A stretch of DNA of 64,000 bases from Cephalopachus bancanus (GCA_027257055.1 JAPVLO010000054.1:6200001-6264000); one strand, 5' to 3'. Shown: positions 35,068 to 47,764, counted from the first letter of the stretch. The notes: generated by a model not told the origin, from the letters alone. A program made the numbers and translations.

Positions 35068-35408
35068 TGCTGTCTCTTTTCCAGGATCTGAAAATTCTCT
35101 TTTCCAGATCTGAAAATTCAAAATCACTTTTCTTTTGTCAAGTAGAAATTTTGAGAAAAAGCACCTTTGAGGAAAAGCACTTGTTTTGAGATCATGTGAT
35201 TCTGGTTTATTCTTGGTTTGCATCAGATTTCCCAAGAAGCTCTCAGCCAGTGCCTTGCACTTGGCCTGGCACACAGAACACACTTGATATTTCTTGAGTA
35301 AATGAGCGAATGGAACTCCACCAATGACTGGTCCATCTCTTCACCCCTTAAATTCCAAAATAAATTCTGTATAAGCAAAGTTTTCAATGTTTAAAAAATA
35401 GAAATCAT
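35068..35408. other. Gene-free stretch
   Basis: No gene. 35220-35320 may contain an old L2/MIR tail (GCCTGGCACACAGAACACACT and TTGAGTAAATGAG). Confidence 0.4.
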
Positions 35409-35616
35409 GGCCGGGCCCAGTGGCACAGCCTGTAATCCCAGCACTTTGGGAGGCCAAGGTGAATAGATTGCCTGAGCCTGCAGGTTTGAAACCAGCCAGG
35501 ACAACTTGGTGAGACGTAAAGATCACCTGAGCCCAGGAGGTCAAAGCTGCAGTGGCCATGAGCGTGCCATTGCACTCCAGCCTGGGAGATAGAGTGAGAC
35601 TCCGACTAAAAAAAAA
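35409..35616 (+). mobile_element. Alu with large internal deletion
   Basis: A forward Alu that jumps from the left arm (GGTGAGACGT) to the right arm (AAAGATCACCTGAGCCCAG), losing about 75 bases including the middle A-rich linker. Confidence 0.88.
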
Positions 35617-35654
35617 TACTTATCATACATAAAAAAAAAAACATTCCAAGATAG

Positions 35655-35880
35655 TAGTGGTGGTGGTAGTCTATAGTAATGCCTTATCCTTATTAGGCAT
35701 TTTCTGTGTGACAGACACTGTCCTCAGGGTTTCATATATAGTGGTCCACTTAATTATCATAAAACCCTAAGTAGTAAGTACTAATATAATTCCCATTTTA
35801 ACATAAAGACACCAAGGCGTAGGAAGGTTTTTATCTCTGTCACTTAGCAGCTGCCAGACCTTTTTCCCCTCACATATACT
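35655..35880. repeat. MIR-like element
   Basis: A MIR core: TGTGACAGACACTGTCCTCAG, CCACTTAATTATCATAAAAC, TTCCCATTTTAACATAAAGA-type segments. Old and diverged. Confidence 0.6.
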
Positions 35881-35949
35881 TTCTCCTACTCTATTTGCTC
35901 TTTTTCTCCCCCATAGCATTTATTACATACTATCTAACTTATTTATTAT

Positions 35950-36350
35950 TATATTGGTCTGCTTGGACTCCCATAACAAGGAATTACAGACTGGATGGCT
36001 TAAACAACAGAGGTTAATTTTCTTACAGTTCTGTATGCTAGAATTCCAAGATCTAGGTGTCAGCAGTGTTGGGTTTTGGTGAGATCTTTCTTTCTGACTT
36101 GCCTTATCACTGTGTCTTCACATGACCTTTCCTCTGTTGTGCAAGCAGAGAAAGAGATCTCTGGTGTCTATTCCTCTTTGTTTAAGGACATCAGTGCTAC
36201 AGTATTAGGTCCCCACCCTTATGACCCCATTTAACCTTAATTACCCCTTTACAGGCCATAGGCCTTATATCCCAAAAAGCAAATTGAGGGTTAGGGCTTC
36301 AGTGTATGAATTTTGGGGAAAAGAGAACAATACAAGTCAGTCCATAACAG
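35950..36350 (+). repeat. Second copy of the old CCATAACA repeat
   Basis: Same family and orientation as 21965-22327 and 37345-37700, more diverged, with a shorter end. Confidence 0.5.
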
Positions 36351-36389
36351 TTAAGTTTATTGTCTTCCTGATAGGATATAAGTACTGAG

Positions 36390-36984
36390 ACCTGGTGCGG
36401 TGGCTCACACCTATAGCCCCAGCACTTTGGGAGGCCAAGGAGAGAGGATTGCCTGAGGCCACAGGTTGGAGACCAGCCTGGGCAACTTGGCTAAACCTCA
36501 TCTCTACAATAAATCAAAAAAATTAACTGGGTGTGGCCAGGCTAGGTGACTCAGTCTATAATCCCAGCACTTTGGGAGGCAGAAGTGAGTGGACTACCTG
36601 AGCCTGCAGGTTTGAGACAACTTGGCAAGACCTTGTCTCTACAATAAATCAACACTTAGCAGGGCATGGTAGCGCGCACATGTAATTTCACCAACTTGGA
36701 AGGCTGAGGCAGAAGAATTGCCTGAGCCCAGCAGGTTGACACTGAGGTGGCTGTGAGCATGCATGTCACTGCACTCCAGCCTGGGCGAAGGAGTGAGACT
36801 CCAACTCATAAAAAAAAATAAAAATTAGCTGGACGTGGTGGTGTGTGCCTGCAGTTCCAACTACTTGGAAGGCTAAGGCAGAAGGATCACCTGAGCCCAG
36901 CAGGTTGAGGTGCAGTGGCCATGAGCATGCCACTGCACTCCAACCTGGGTGACAGAGTGAGACTCTGACTCAAAAAAAAAAAAA
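36390..36984 (+). mobile_element. Alu interrupted by a same-strand Alu
   Basis: The outer Alu is 36390-36536 and about 36817-36984. A second forward Alu at 36537-36816 inserted at its middle linker. Confidence 0.92.
36537..36816 (+). mobile_element. Nested Alu
   Basis: A forward Alu. Its target duplication is host-Alu sequence, AAAATTAACTGGGTGTGG against AAAATTAGCTGGACGTGG, now diverged at two positions. Confidence 0.92.
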
Positions 36985-36986
36985 AA

Positions 36987-37022
36987 TATATATATATGTA
37001 TATATATACATATATATATATA
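36987..37022. repeat. (TA)n microsatellite
   Basis: Nearly pure TA with two ATGTAT/ATACAT interruptions, growing from the tail of the outer Alu. Confidence 0.95.
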
Positions 37023-37029
37023 AATTCTG

Positions 37030-37340
37030 TGAAAACAGAGATCCTTGTATCCTGATGTCTCTCAAGTGCCTAGAATAGTGCTTAGCATGTACTAGATACT
37101 CAATAAGTATTTATTGAATTGCTGAATAAATGATTGAATGTATGAAATACTCCTAATGATTTCACAGGGGCAAGGGTCCAAATTGCCCCTGAATAAGTTA
37201 CTTTGGGGATCTTATTTTCTGCATGAGACTATGGTGAAGTGAATTCATTTACCCACATCAAATGCCAATCAAAAACTGTCCAACAAAAAAAAAAAAACAA
37301 AAAAAAAACTGTCCAACTAGTCTAAAAAATTAATGCTGAA
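37030..37340. other. Gene-free stretch with an L2/MIR-like tail
   Basis: 37065-37140 reads like an L2/MIR tail (CTAGAATAGTGCTTAGCATG, AATAAGTATTTATTGAATTG). Beyond that, two A-rich runs near 37288-37308. Confidence 0.45.
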
Positions 37341-37344
37341 AGTC

Positions 37345-37700
37345 GTCTTAGTCCACGTTGCACTACTATAACAGAATACCACAGATGGAGCAATTTATAA
37401 TGAAAAGAAATGTATTGTCTTATGGTTCTGGAGGCTGGGAAATTCAAGATCAAGGGTTTGCATCTGGACAGGGGCCTTCCATGATGAGCCATCCCATAGC
37501 TGAGGGAAAAGGGGAGGGGGATAAAAGTGAGCAAGAGGAGGTTGCACCCATCCTTCTATCATGAGCCCACTCCCTCATTAATAACATTAATCTATTCATG
37601 ACCCAATCATATACCATTAGGTCCCACCTCCCAACACTGCCACGTTGAGAATCAAGTTTCAACACAAGAATCTTGGAGGACATATTCAAGCCACAGAAAA
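37345..37700 (+). repeat. Third copy of the old CCATAACA repeat
   Basis: Landmarks CTATAACAGAATACCACAGA, GGTTCTGGAGGCTGGGAAAT, CCCACCTCCCAACACTGCCA and GGACATATTCAAGCCA, same orientation as the other two copies. Confidence 0.65.
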
Positions 37701-38095
37701 AATAAATAATGTTGAAATAATTTTTGAAAAAAAATAAGCATGTGAAGCTGTTGTATTCTCTATCTCAATTTTTTACATTCATTTGGAAGATTATTTTAAA
37801 CATGTATCTATTTGTGAATGAGTACAGGATGGGATGTTGTTTCAGGTGGAAACACATTATTTCCAAATGATAGACCATTGTGTTGATCAAGAGAACCCAC
37901 TGAATACCTGAATATTCCTCTAGCAGACATGAATACTATTGAACTAACCACCAACCCTTCTAGGTGGACAAAACTTTACTTAAACATTCTTTACATAGGC
38001 TCAAAACAAAAAAGAGGGTAAATTATTTTTAAAATCTCAAAGGAAAAACATAACATTTTATTTTATGGAAGTAAAAGTATTTTCACTTACATTCA
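37700..38095. other. Gene-free stretch
   Basis: AT-rich; no gene or repeat recognised. Confidence 0.4.
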
Positions 38096-38099
38096 ATAT

Positions 38100-38585
38100 A
38101 TCATATGGTACTCAGACCTCAGCATGCACTAGAATTATCTGGAAAGCTTAACACTTGGATTTCTGGGTCCCACTTGTAGAATTTTTTACTAAATCAGTCT
38201 AGAATGGGACCTAAGTATGTGCATTTCTTTCTTTTTTTTTTTTGAGTTGGAGTCTCACTCTGTCGCCCAGACTGGAGTGCAGTGGCCGCTCCCGGCCACC
38301 GCAACCTCGACCTGCTGGGCTCCGGCGATCCTTCCGCCTCAGCCTTCCGAGTAGCTGGAATTACAGGCGCGTGCTACCACGCCCGACTGATTTTTTGATT
38401 TATTGTAGAGATGAGGTCTCGCTGCCCAGGCAGGTCTCGAACCCGCGGGCTCAGGCAATCCACTCACCTCAGCCTCCCAAAGGCGCAGGATTACAGGCTG
38501 AGCCACCGAGCGCAGCTTAGTATGTGCATTTCTAACAAGTTTCCAGATGATGTTGATATGGCTGGTGGCCAATCACAACATAAGT
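38100..38585 (+). repeat. MER5-type hAT DNA transposon remnant, split by an Alu
   Basis: CTCAGCATGCACTAGAATTA, TCTGGAAAGCTTAACAC, GATTTCTGGGTCCCAC and (after the Alu) TTTCCAGATGATGTTGAT follow the order of a MER5-like non-autonomous hAT element. A similar one is at 54135-54370. Confidence 0.6.
38229..38518 (-). mobile_element. Alu, young lineage subfamily
   Basis: A reverse full-length Alu, very close to the subfamily consensus. Perfect target duplication AGTATGTGCATTTCT (38214-38228 and 38519-38533). Confidence 0.96.
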
Positions 38586-39636
38586 ATTGCATTATACCAC
38601 TTGCAGCTGGTGTAATCACTCAAGGTGGCTCTCCTCATAATGGCATCATCAAGCAAATCTATATTCTATATAAGCAAGTCCTCTGTTCTAGTAAAGAGCT
38701 AGGCCTATATTCTAGAAAAAAGGCACACCAATATTTGTAGCAATCAGCGTCACCAGAACTCTCTCTGAAGGAGTTTCCTTTTTCTCAAAATAGGAACCTC
38801 ATCAGAAGAGAGTTGGTTTTCCTTTTTAGTTTCTATTTTGCAATTACACTGCATATGCTCACATTAACCAAACTATCAGATCAGCTGACACATCCCTGCT
38901 GTGGTAATATTATACACAGGCACTGACCATACAGATTTCTGAAGTGTAAATCTGTACCTCTAGGTGCTTGAAAACACAGTGCCTATGAGTAAAACTTGTA
39001 TTTGTACTTCTCCCCAGTCAATACTTTTATTCATAAAACTTAAAAATTTCTATACAATCGTTTTTCTTGAATGCAAATTCCAAAAGACAAATCAAACTAA
39101 ACCTAAAGTATTTTCACTTTTCTATTTTACCATTTTTTAAAGACCTAAGATACAGTTTTATAAGTATATGATAGAACTTGTAACTAGAACTAGAACTTGA
39201 CGCTCTTGAGTAAGACTTGCAAGTAAAAGTTTCTAACTAGAATAGGCTTAGCTGTGCATCCTAATCAAATGGTAGAGAATTTTTAGGAAGGACAGATTTT
39301 ACCTCCTCCCTGCCCTAGGCAGAAAAATTCATGTCAAGTAACTTTCCCCAAGACTGAATAACCTACCTCAGCAACTTCAGTTTCGCTGGAGAATATGTTC
39401 ACTTTGTGCTCTGTGTAATTTCCTGACCTCAGAGACATCTGGTGCTATCATCAATGTAACTTTTTTTCCTTCAGGTATATATAAATTATTACCCCTTTGT
39501 GACTAAGGGTATGAATAAAGAAAAGACAAGAAAAATAGATGTCTTCTATATCACAAACCATATGGCTACACATTGTGATCCAAGGGTGCCAAATACCAAC
39601 TAAGGTGACACATAGTGATTTAAAACGTTGTGGGGA
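38586..39636. other. Gene-free stretch
   Basis: Over 1 kb with no gene or mobile element I recognise. Confidence 0.4.
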
Positions 39637-39684
39637 TTCTGGTCCAGGATGGCTGACTGGAGACACTGGACACCTTTTTTGTTG

Positions 39685-40430
39685 ACAAAAACATGCCAAA
39701 CTCTGTGAAATATTTTTAAAGATTTGTTCTGAGCCAAATGTGCGTGGCCTAGGCCTGTGGCCTTCTCCAAGAAGTCCTGAGAACATGTACCCCAAATAGT
39801 TGAATTACAGCTTGGATTTATAAATTTTGGGGGAGACAGAAGTTAAGGGCAAAACATAAATTAACACATGTGAGGCTTACCTTGGTTGACCCTGGGAAAA
39901 TGGGACATCTCCAAGTGGGGGCTTGCAGGTCATAGGTGGATTCAAAGATTTCTCTGATTGGCAATTGGTAGAAAGAGTTAGATTCTGTCTAAAGAATTTG
40001 AACTTACTAAAAGAAATGCTGAGTTAAGATAAGGGGCAGTTGAGGAAGCCAAGTTTCTTGGTATGCAGAGAAAGACTCTAAATAGCAAGCTTCTCTCTGG
40101 AGAGGACTAATGTCTGGGAATTCCCAAAAATGGATTCTCTATAGATGCAAATTTCTCCCAAGAGACAGCTTGATAGGGTCATATTTTTAATTTCCTTCTT
40201 CATCTGTTATGTGATGTTGTGCCAGAGTAAGACTGGAAAGTAAGCCACATTATATAGGGTTAATAAAAACTCATCTGATGAGGCTTTATGGTTTGCATGG
40301 CGTGACTCCCAAGGCCTCTTAGTTAGGAATTTAGGCAAGAAAAGAAAATGGTTAGAGTTTAGTCCTCACTCTAAAAATAATAAAACCAAAATTATGAATA
40401 GATAATCATATCTGAAATAAAATATTTAAG
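39685..40430 (-). repeat. LTR-like insertion in L1 5' UTR
   Basis: Between the L1 5' tip and resumption near 40440 lies about 750 bases of a different repeat. Landmarks are GATTTGTTCTGAGCCAAATG, GGTCATAGGTGGATTCAAAG and CCACATTATATAGGGTTAAT. It looks like a MER-type LTR on the minus strand; ends and family are uncertain. Confidence 0.5.
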
Positions 40431-40635
40431 AGTGAACACTAGAGTCCAACAGAGAAGTCATGGGAAATGGCTGAGACACAGAAAGAAAAGGAAACAAACA
40501 GCCAGCTTGGGTGAGATCAGCTGAGAGACCAGAGGGGCTCAGTATTGTGGAGAAAGGGTAAATGAGGTCACTTCAGCAGCCCAACATATCCATCACAGAC
40601 TATTGCAGCTGAAATCACAGAAGAGCTCCTCTACC

Positions 40636-41489
40636 TGCCGGAGACCTGCTCCAGCCAGGTTCAGGGTACCCCAAAGGTGGAGATGGCATCAGCGATTGGG
40701 GGGAAGAAGAGAGAAAAAGAGAGAGAAAAAAAGAGACTAGACTCCGGTCTAGTGCAGAAGCGATGTGTGTTATTTGGGAATTACAACAGGTCTTTTATAC
40801 ACAAAGTCAGATGTGGGAGGGGTGTCCCCCACCCACCAGAAACCTTAATCCATGAAAACTTAATCAATGATTGCCTTTAAACCCTTTTCATATGATAATC
40901 TTAAAATCCCATAAAAAAAGGATAACCTAATCTGTGACTGACATAATCTATAAACCTTTTTCATTCTAAGCTGATTGACTTATCCCAAGTTAAACAATTC
41001 TATAGAAGCTTAAGTATTTACTTTACCAACGAAAGTGGCCCATCCCAGAATGTTTGGAATGTGGCCCAGTCCAAAGTTCACAGTGGGCTACCTGCAAGTA
41101 ACCCAGCCGCATTCTTTCAACAAAATGGCTGTCTTCTAAAACTATATTCTACAATTTACATCTTCAATAAATCCTAAGATCATGACCCAGAAGCCTGTGA
41201 CCAATACTAAGGCTCTTAGATGTGACACGAGTTTGAATTATAAGTTGTGTGAAAGCCAAAACTGCAGTTTGCAGAAGAATGGAAGCAATGAGCTTCTAAG
41301 GTTATCTTGTGTCGTCCCAGTCTCAGAGTTTTTATGTTTTGAGCTCACAGGAGCTTAATCTGGTTAGTGCTGAGTATAAAGGGGGAGGAAATGGGGTCAA
41401 AAGCTCCCGAAAGCATCCTAGTGGTCTCGGGGTCAACGGCCCTTCCCGATCCCTAACGCTCAGTGGGCCTCCATGGCCAGCTCCCAACA
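40636..41489 (-). mobile_element. ERVK-like solo LTR, minus strand
   Basis: On the minus strand it starts TGTTGGGAGCTGG and ends CTCCGGCA. Perfect 6-bp target copies TCTACC flank it (40630-40635 and 41490-41495). A minus-strand TATAAAAG box lies near 40790. It is a different LTR family from the one at 28145-29530, despite the shared TGTTGGGAGC start. It sits in the L1 5' UTR. Confidence 0.88.
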
Positions 41490-42839
41490 TCTACCCATAA
41501 GAACCCTAATATTATCAGGGGCAGTGATTTATAGACCCCCTAAGGGTATTGTACGAGACAGGGAACTCACAGTGGGTCATTCACCCTACCATCACCTAAG
41601 CAGCACCATTGCGAGACCATAGTCATCATGGGATTACATCCTGCCTTGGAAACCACAGCCTCCATGTCTCTACATCCCAAGAGCCTCCACTGACATCCCT
41701 CAGTATCCATCAAGATGGTTACAGATGCACAGCACTGGCAGGACTCAAAGGTGCTACAGTGTCCCCAGTACTCTAGCTCACAGGGAACACTGCTTCCCAG
41801 GGAAATAATAATGCAGTGGACCAAAAAGACTGTCCAGCACAAAGGAAACCAAATGTGTGCTTTCTAGAATCTGAGAGCTCTCTGTCTGGGGCTGTGAGAA
41901 GAGACCCCAGCCCCAGCAGCAGCCCAAACTCTGTACTCAGCCTCAAGAGCAGATAATGAGATTTTCATTGCACTGGCGGTAGAGCCTCTGTGTTCAGGCT
42001 CACACATAGAAAGCAAGACACGCTCTTCCTCTCTATACACCACTGTAGTCACAGCTGTTACTGCTGCTACCAGAGGCTAAAGCAGGCAAACTAGAGGGCT
42101 ACGTGTCTCGGGCTATGAGTGATGATTGCACCCCACTAGCAACACGACCTCCACACCCAGGCTCACATATGAAGGGCTGCATTCCTCGCCACCTCGTTAT
42201 GGTGCTGCCAGGTAGACAGTAAGGGAGCCTAAGAGCTGCATGACTAGGGCTATAAGTGGTAATCCTGCATCACAGCCACCATCAACAACCATGCACACCA
42301 ATCAGAACTCAGGGTGCCATCTCACAACTGCTCCTGGCATCACCCATCACACACAAGCTGCCCAAGGACCTGAGAACCCATTCACACACATGGCCCAGTA
42401 CTGCCACTACCAGTATCTGAGACCCAAGAATCAGCCTGCTTGGTCCTGCTAACACCTGTGCCAGTATATGCTGCCTTGGGGCCCAAGATCAGACACATTC
42501 AACCCACCACCACCACCACTGGGGCCTGAATACTGGCCTGCCTGGCAAACCTGTTCCCAGCAAAACTTCACCTTAGCCTCCACTAATAACTCCACTCTAA
42601 ACCACCAATGAAATTTTCATGCAGATACCACGGTGCTGTTTACAGTCAAATATGTTAAATAGAGACTATATTGCCACATACACCAAAATTCAAAGCCAAA
42701 GTGCCCTGACCAAGACCACTGATACATCTTCAGGAAAAAGTCCTCCCCTACAAAAGCAAATTTTAAAAAACTGAAAGATGTAACTGTTACACCAAATGCA
42801 CAGATATCAATGTAAGGACACAGGAAGCATAAAAAAGCA

Positions 42840-43770
42840 AGGAAATATGACACCTCCAAAGGAATACAATAATTCCCCAGTAATAGATCAAAATCAAACA
42901 GAAACCTATAAAATCCCAGAAGAAAAATTCAAAATTATGATACTAAAAAAGCTCAGTGAGATGCCAGAGAAGTCTAAAAAAAAACCAATACAAAGAAATC
43001 AGAAAAGCAATTCAAAATATGAATGAGAAATTTACCAAAAAGGTAGATGTCATTAAAAAAGAGCAAAGTAAGAATTCTGTTAATGAAAAACTTCTTGAAT
43101 GAAATACAAAATACAGCTGAGAATTTCAACAATAGATTAGATCAAGCAGAAGAGAAAACATGAGAGGTTGAAGAACTGTCTTTTGAAATAACCTGAATGA
43201 AAAGAATGAACAAAGTCTTTATGATACATGGGGCATTAACAAGCAACCAAATATATGAATTATCAGTATCCACAAAGATGAAGAAAAAATAAAAGAGTTT
43301 GAAAACTTATTTAACAAAATAATCCAAGAAAGCTTTCCCAAGTCTAGCAATAGAGTTAGACACCCAAATACAGGATGCCCAGCAGTCCCCAATCAGATAC
43401 AATGCAAAAAAAAAAAAATCTTCTTCATGAAATATTAGTCAAACTGCTTAAAGTCAATGACAAAGAGAAAATTCTAAAAATAGCAAGAGAAAAGCATCTA
43501 GTCATCTATAAAGGAAGCTCCCACCAGACTAACAGCAGACTTTCTGCAGAAGTTTTACAGGCCAGAAAAGAATGAAAGGATATATTCAAATTGCTGAAAG
43601 AAAAAAAAAACTGCTGCACAAAGATACTATATTTATACTAAAATTAGACTTCATAGATGAAGGAGAAATAGTTTTCTTAGACAAGTTAACATTAAGGGAA
43701 TTCATCACCACTAGATGTGCCTTACAAAAAACATTCAAGGGAGTCCTAAATCTGAAAGTGAAAGGGTAAC
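42840..43770 (+). pseudogene. L1 ORF1 remnant
   Basis: It starts with MTPPKEYNNSP and YKIPEEKFKIMILKKLSEM (coiled-coil side). The C-terminal RNA-binding domain follows as KEKILKIAREKHLVIYKG, LSAEVLQARKE, then FIDEGEIVFLDK and LREFITTRCALQ. Pieces lie in different frames with stops. Live ORF1p is the RNA-binding chaperone of L1. Confidence 0.8.
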
Positions 43771-44156
43771 AGTTATCATCATGAAGACACATGAAAATAT
43801 AAAACTCACTGGTAAAGCAAACATACAAATGAGGAAGAGAAAAGATTCAAATGGTACCACCACAGAAAATCAACAAGCCACAAGAAAAATTAATAAAAGA
43901 AAAAAAAAGAATATACAAAACAACCAGAAAACAATTAACAATGTGACAGGAACAAAACTTCACATATCAATAGTAACTCTGAATGTAAATTGGATTAAAT
44001 CTTTCTCTTAAAATATATAGACTGGCTGAATTGACTTTTAAAAAAGATCCAACTAAACGATACCTACAAAAAAATACACTTTACTTATAAAGACAGATAT
44101 AGGCTGAAAGTAAAGGGATGGAAAAAGACATTCCATGCAAACAGAAGTCAAAGCAA

Positions 44157-44457
44157 AGCCGGGCAAGGTGGCTCACACTTATAATCCCAGCACTTTGGAG
44201 ACCGAGGCGAGATGATTGCCTGAGCCCACGGGTTCCAGACCAGCCTGGCCAACTTGGCGAGACCTCATCTCTACAATTAATCAAGAAAAATGAGCCGAGC
44301 AAGGTGATGCATGCCTGTAGTTCTAGCTACTTGGAAGGCTGAGGTGGAAGGATCGCCTGAGCCCAGCAGGCTGAGGCTGCAGTGGCTGTGAGAGTGCTAC
44401 TGCACTCCAGCCAGGGCAATAGAGTGAGACTCCAACTCAAAAAAAAAGAAAAGAAAC
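44157..44457 (+). mobile_element. Alu in L1 ORF2
   Basis: A forward full-length Alu; target duplication CAAAGCAA (44149-44156 and 44458-44465). Confidence 0.9.
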
Positions 44458-45045
44458 CAAAGCAAGCAGAAGTAGCTATACTTTTATCGGTAAAACCAAT
44501 TTTAAGTCACAAATAGTTCAAAAAAAAGACAGAGGTTGTTATATAATAATAACGAGATCAATCCAACAAGAGGATATAATTTAAAATATAAAGGAAATAT
44601 TACTAGATCTATAAAAAGTGATAGACTCCAATACAATAATAGCGGGGAACTTCAACACCCTACTCAACATTAGACAGATCATCTTGACAGAAAATAAAAC
44701 ATTTAACTTAAAATGGACTTAAGACCAAATGGACCTAACAGACATTTATATAGAACACTTTTATCCAACAACTGCCAAATACACATTTTTCGAATCAGCA
44801 CATGGAACATTCTCCAGGACTGACCATGTTAATCCACAAAACAAGTCTCAACAAATGTTTAAAAATCAAAATCATATCAAGTATCTTTTCAGATCAAAAT
44901 GGAATAAAACTAGAAATCAATAATAAGAGGAACTTTACACACTACACACATACATGAAAATTAAATGACATGCCCCTGAACAACCTCTAGGTCAATTAAG
45001 AAATTAAAATGAAGATCAAAATATTTCTTTAAACAAATGAAAACT

Positions 45046-45344
45046 AGCCGGGCACGGTATGCTCACGCCTATAATCCCAGCATTTTGGGAGACCAAGGTA
45101 AGAGGATTGCCTGAGCTCACAGGTTCCAGACCAGCCTGGGCAACTTGGTGAGACCTCATCTTTACAATAAATCAAAGTACTTGCTGGGCATGGTGGTGCA
45201 TGCTTGCAGTTCCAGCTACTTGGAAGACTGAGGGGGAAGGATTCCCTGAGCCCAGCAGGTCATGGCTATGGTGACTGTGAGCATGCCACTGCACTCCAGC
45301 CTGGGCAACAGAGTGAGACTCTAACTCAGAAAAACAAAACAAAA
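45046..45344 (+). mobile_element. Alu in L1 ORF2
   Basis: A forward full-length Alu with short target duplication GAAAACT (45039-45045 and 45345-45351). Confidence 0.9.
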
Positions 45345-45588
45345 GAAAACTGAAACACAGCACACCAAAAACTGTGGGATACAGCAAAAACAGTGCTAAC
45401 AAAGAAGTTTATAACAATAACTACCTATGGTAAAACACAAGGAGAGAGAGAGAGAAGTGTCAAATAAACAATCTAACAGTGCACCTCAAGAACTAGAAAA
45501 GCAGGAACAAACTAAATCTAACATTAGAAGAAAAAAATAATAAAGATCAGAGCAGAACTAAATGAAACAGACACTAAAGAAACAATGC

Positions 45589-45866
45589 AGGCCGGGCTCG
45601 GTGGCTCAGCCTGTAATCCCGCGCCTTTGGGAGGCTGAGGTGAGTGGATTGCCTGAGCCCACGGGTTCGAGACCCACCTGGACAGCGAGACCTTATCTCT
45701 ACAAAAAAATTAGCCGGGCGTGGTAGCGCGCGCCTGTAGTTCCGGCTACTCGGAAGGCTGAGGCAGAAGGATTGCTGGAGCCCAGCAGGTTGAGGCTGCA
45801 GTGGCCAGGAGCGGCCACTGCACTCCAGTCTGGGTGACAGAGTGAGACTCCAACTCAAAAAAAAAC
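45589..45866 (+). mobile_element. Alu in L1 ORF2, young subfamily
   Basis: A forward Alu close to the subfamily consensus. No clear target duplication is visible: the left flank is GAAACAATGCA and the right flank is CCTCTCGACTA. Insertion with target loss is possible. Confidence 0.88.
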
Positions 45867-45963
45867 CTCTCGACTAACTAGGCATAGAAGAATCATACCT
45901 TAAAATAATAAAGACCATATATGACAAACTCATAGCTAATATTACAAGAGTTTTGAACACCAC

Positions 45964-46543
45964 TGTCAGCTTAAACTAGCAACCTTGGGTTCTTGTCCCA
46001 CGAACAAGAAGATTAAGGAACATGGACACCAAAAGGAAGAGTGAAAGAAGGAGTTAAGTAACAAAGCTCTCTAGAAAAATAGAGGAGGCCCAAAATGGGT
46101 TATTCAAGGTGTTAGGAGTTTTTGCTGTGGTTTCTATCATCTTTTCTGAGTGTTTCTCTCATTTACATCTCATCCACTCCCTATCCTGAGACTCAATTCT
46201 TATCGTGCGTGCGGGTTCTTGACAAAAATTACTCCATCTTGAATATTACCCACAAGTACCACAGAAAAGCCCACTCAGGAGGGGTAAAACCGCAATGCAA
46301 TTGCTATGTTAATGATATTATAATAAGCCAAGGTCAAGTTAAGACATTTACTTAAGCTACTGTGCCTGTGTTTAAGCAGCAAAAAGTCTTTTAGCAGTAT
46401 ATCTTGGGTTGACAGAATGTTCTCAATCACACTAACCACATTTTCCACCAATTATATAATGGGGGTGGTGCAGGGGGCATTCCTACAGGTGTTAATTCTC
46501 CTCAAGACCCTCCCTCTCTGTTTGCCTAACCAGCTTATTAACA
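45964..46543 (-). repeat. Probable solo LTR in L1 ORF2
   Basis: About 580 bases of non-L1 sequence with TG..CA type ends (TGTCAGCTTAAA and CTTATTAACA on the + strand). L1 ORF2 homology is recognisable on both sides. I could not find matching target copies, so the limits are approximate. Confidence 0.5.
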
Positions 46544-46728
46544 TCAAATGGATGCTCACTTTCACCACTCCTATTAAACATAGTACTGGGAGTCCTAAAC
46601 AGAGAAGTCAGGCAAGAAAAAGAAATCAAAGGCATCCAAATTAGAAAACAGGAAGTCAAATTGTACCCTCATTGCAGACACCATCATCTTACATCTAAAA
46701 AAACGAAACAAACAAAAAAACCCAAAAG

Positions 46729-47040
46729 GCCTGGTGTGGTAGCTCACACTTGTAATCCTAGCACTTTGGGAGATATAGGCAAGAGGATTGCTTGAGTACA
46801 GGAATTTGAGACCAGCCTGGGCAACATAGCAAGGCCCTGCCTCAACAAAAAGTAAAAAAATTAGCAGGACAGGTGGTTTGCACCTGTAGTCCCAGCTACT
46901 CAGGAGGCTAAGGTGGGAGGACTGCTTAAGTCCAGCAGGTTGAGGCTGTAGTGGCCTTGATCATGCCACTGCACTCCAGACTGGGTGACAGAGTGAGACT
47001 CTGACTCAAAAACTAAAAAATAAAAAATAAAAATATAAAA
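46729..47040 (+). mobile_element. Alu, AluJ-like, in L1
   Basis: A forward Alu with older J-like positions and an AAAAT tail. The flank CAAAAG is repeated (ending 46728, and again 47042-47047). Confidence 0.88.
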
Positions 47041-47071
47041 ACAAAAGACTCTACCAAAAAACTCTTATTAA

Positions 47072-47240
47072 CTGGGCTTGGTGGCACATGCCTGTAGTTC
47101 CAGACTCTTGGAAGGCTGAGGTGGAAAGATGACCTGAACCCAAGCAGGTCGAGGCTGCGGTGGTCATGAGCATGCCACTGCACTCCAGCCTGGACAACAG
47201 AGTGAGACTCCAACTCAAAAAACAAAACAAAACAAAAAAT
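47072..47240 (+). mobile_element. Alu right-arm monomer
   Basis: Only the right monomer is present (from ACTGGGCTTGGTGGCACATG to an AAAAC tail). It may be a deleted dimer or a free monomer. Confidence 0.85.
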
Positions 47241-47304
47241 TCTAAAAGTTGATAAATTCAGTAAAGTTGCAGAATACAAAATCAACATAGAAAAATCAGT
47301 AGTA

Positions 47305-47590
47305 GCCGGGCTCGGTGACTCAGCCTGTAATCCCGCGCCTTTGGGAGGCTGAGGTAAATGGATTGCCTGATACCTCGGGTTCGAGACCCGCCTGGGCAGC
47401 GAGACCTCATCTCTACAATAAATCAAAAAATCAGCCGGGCGTGGTAGCGCATGCCTGTAATTCCGGCTACTTGGAAGCCTGAGGCAGAAGGATCGCCAGA
47501 GCCCAGCAGGTCGAGGCTGCGGTGGACGGGAGCGGCCACTGCACTCCAGTCTGGGCGGCAGAGTGAGACTCCAACTCAAAAAAAAAAAAA
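47305..47590 (+). mobile_element. Alu, young subfamily, in L1
   Basis: A forward full-length Alu. Perfect target duplication AAAATCAGTAGTA (47292-47304 and 47591-47603). Confidence 0.96.
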
Positions 47591-47764
47591 AAATCAGTAG
47601 TATTCCTATATACCAATAATGAAATAGCCAAAAAAAGATATTAATAAGGCAATTCCATTACAATACTACAAAAAAAAAAAACAACAACTAAGGATAAACT
47701 TAATCAATATGCTTAAATATTTCTACAAGGAAAACTACAAAAACATTGATTGAAGAAATTGACT

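Noticed and set aside
36987..37022. TATA-rich tract as a promoter
   Set aside because: It is a TA microsatellite grown from an Alu tail, with no gene downstream.
47013..47579. 188-codon minus-strand frame
   Set aside because: It is translated antisense Alu ([15 protein letters not shown] pattern), as are dozens of similar frames in this window.
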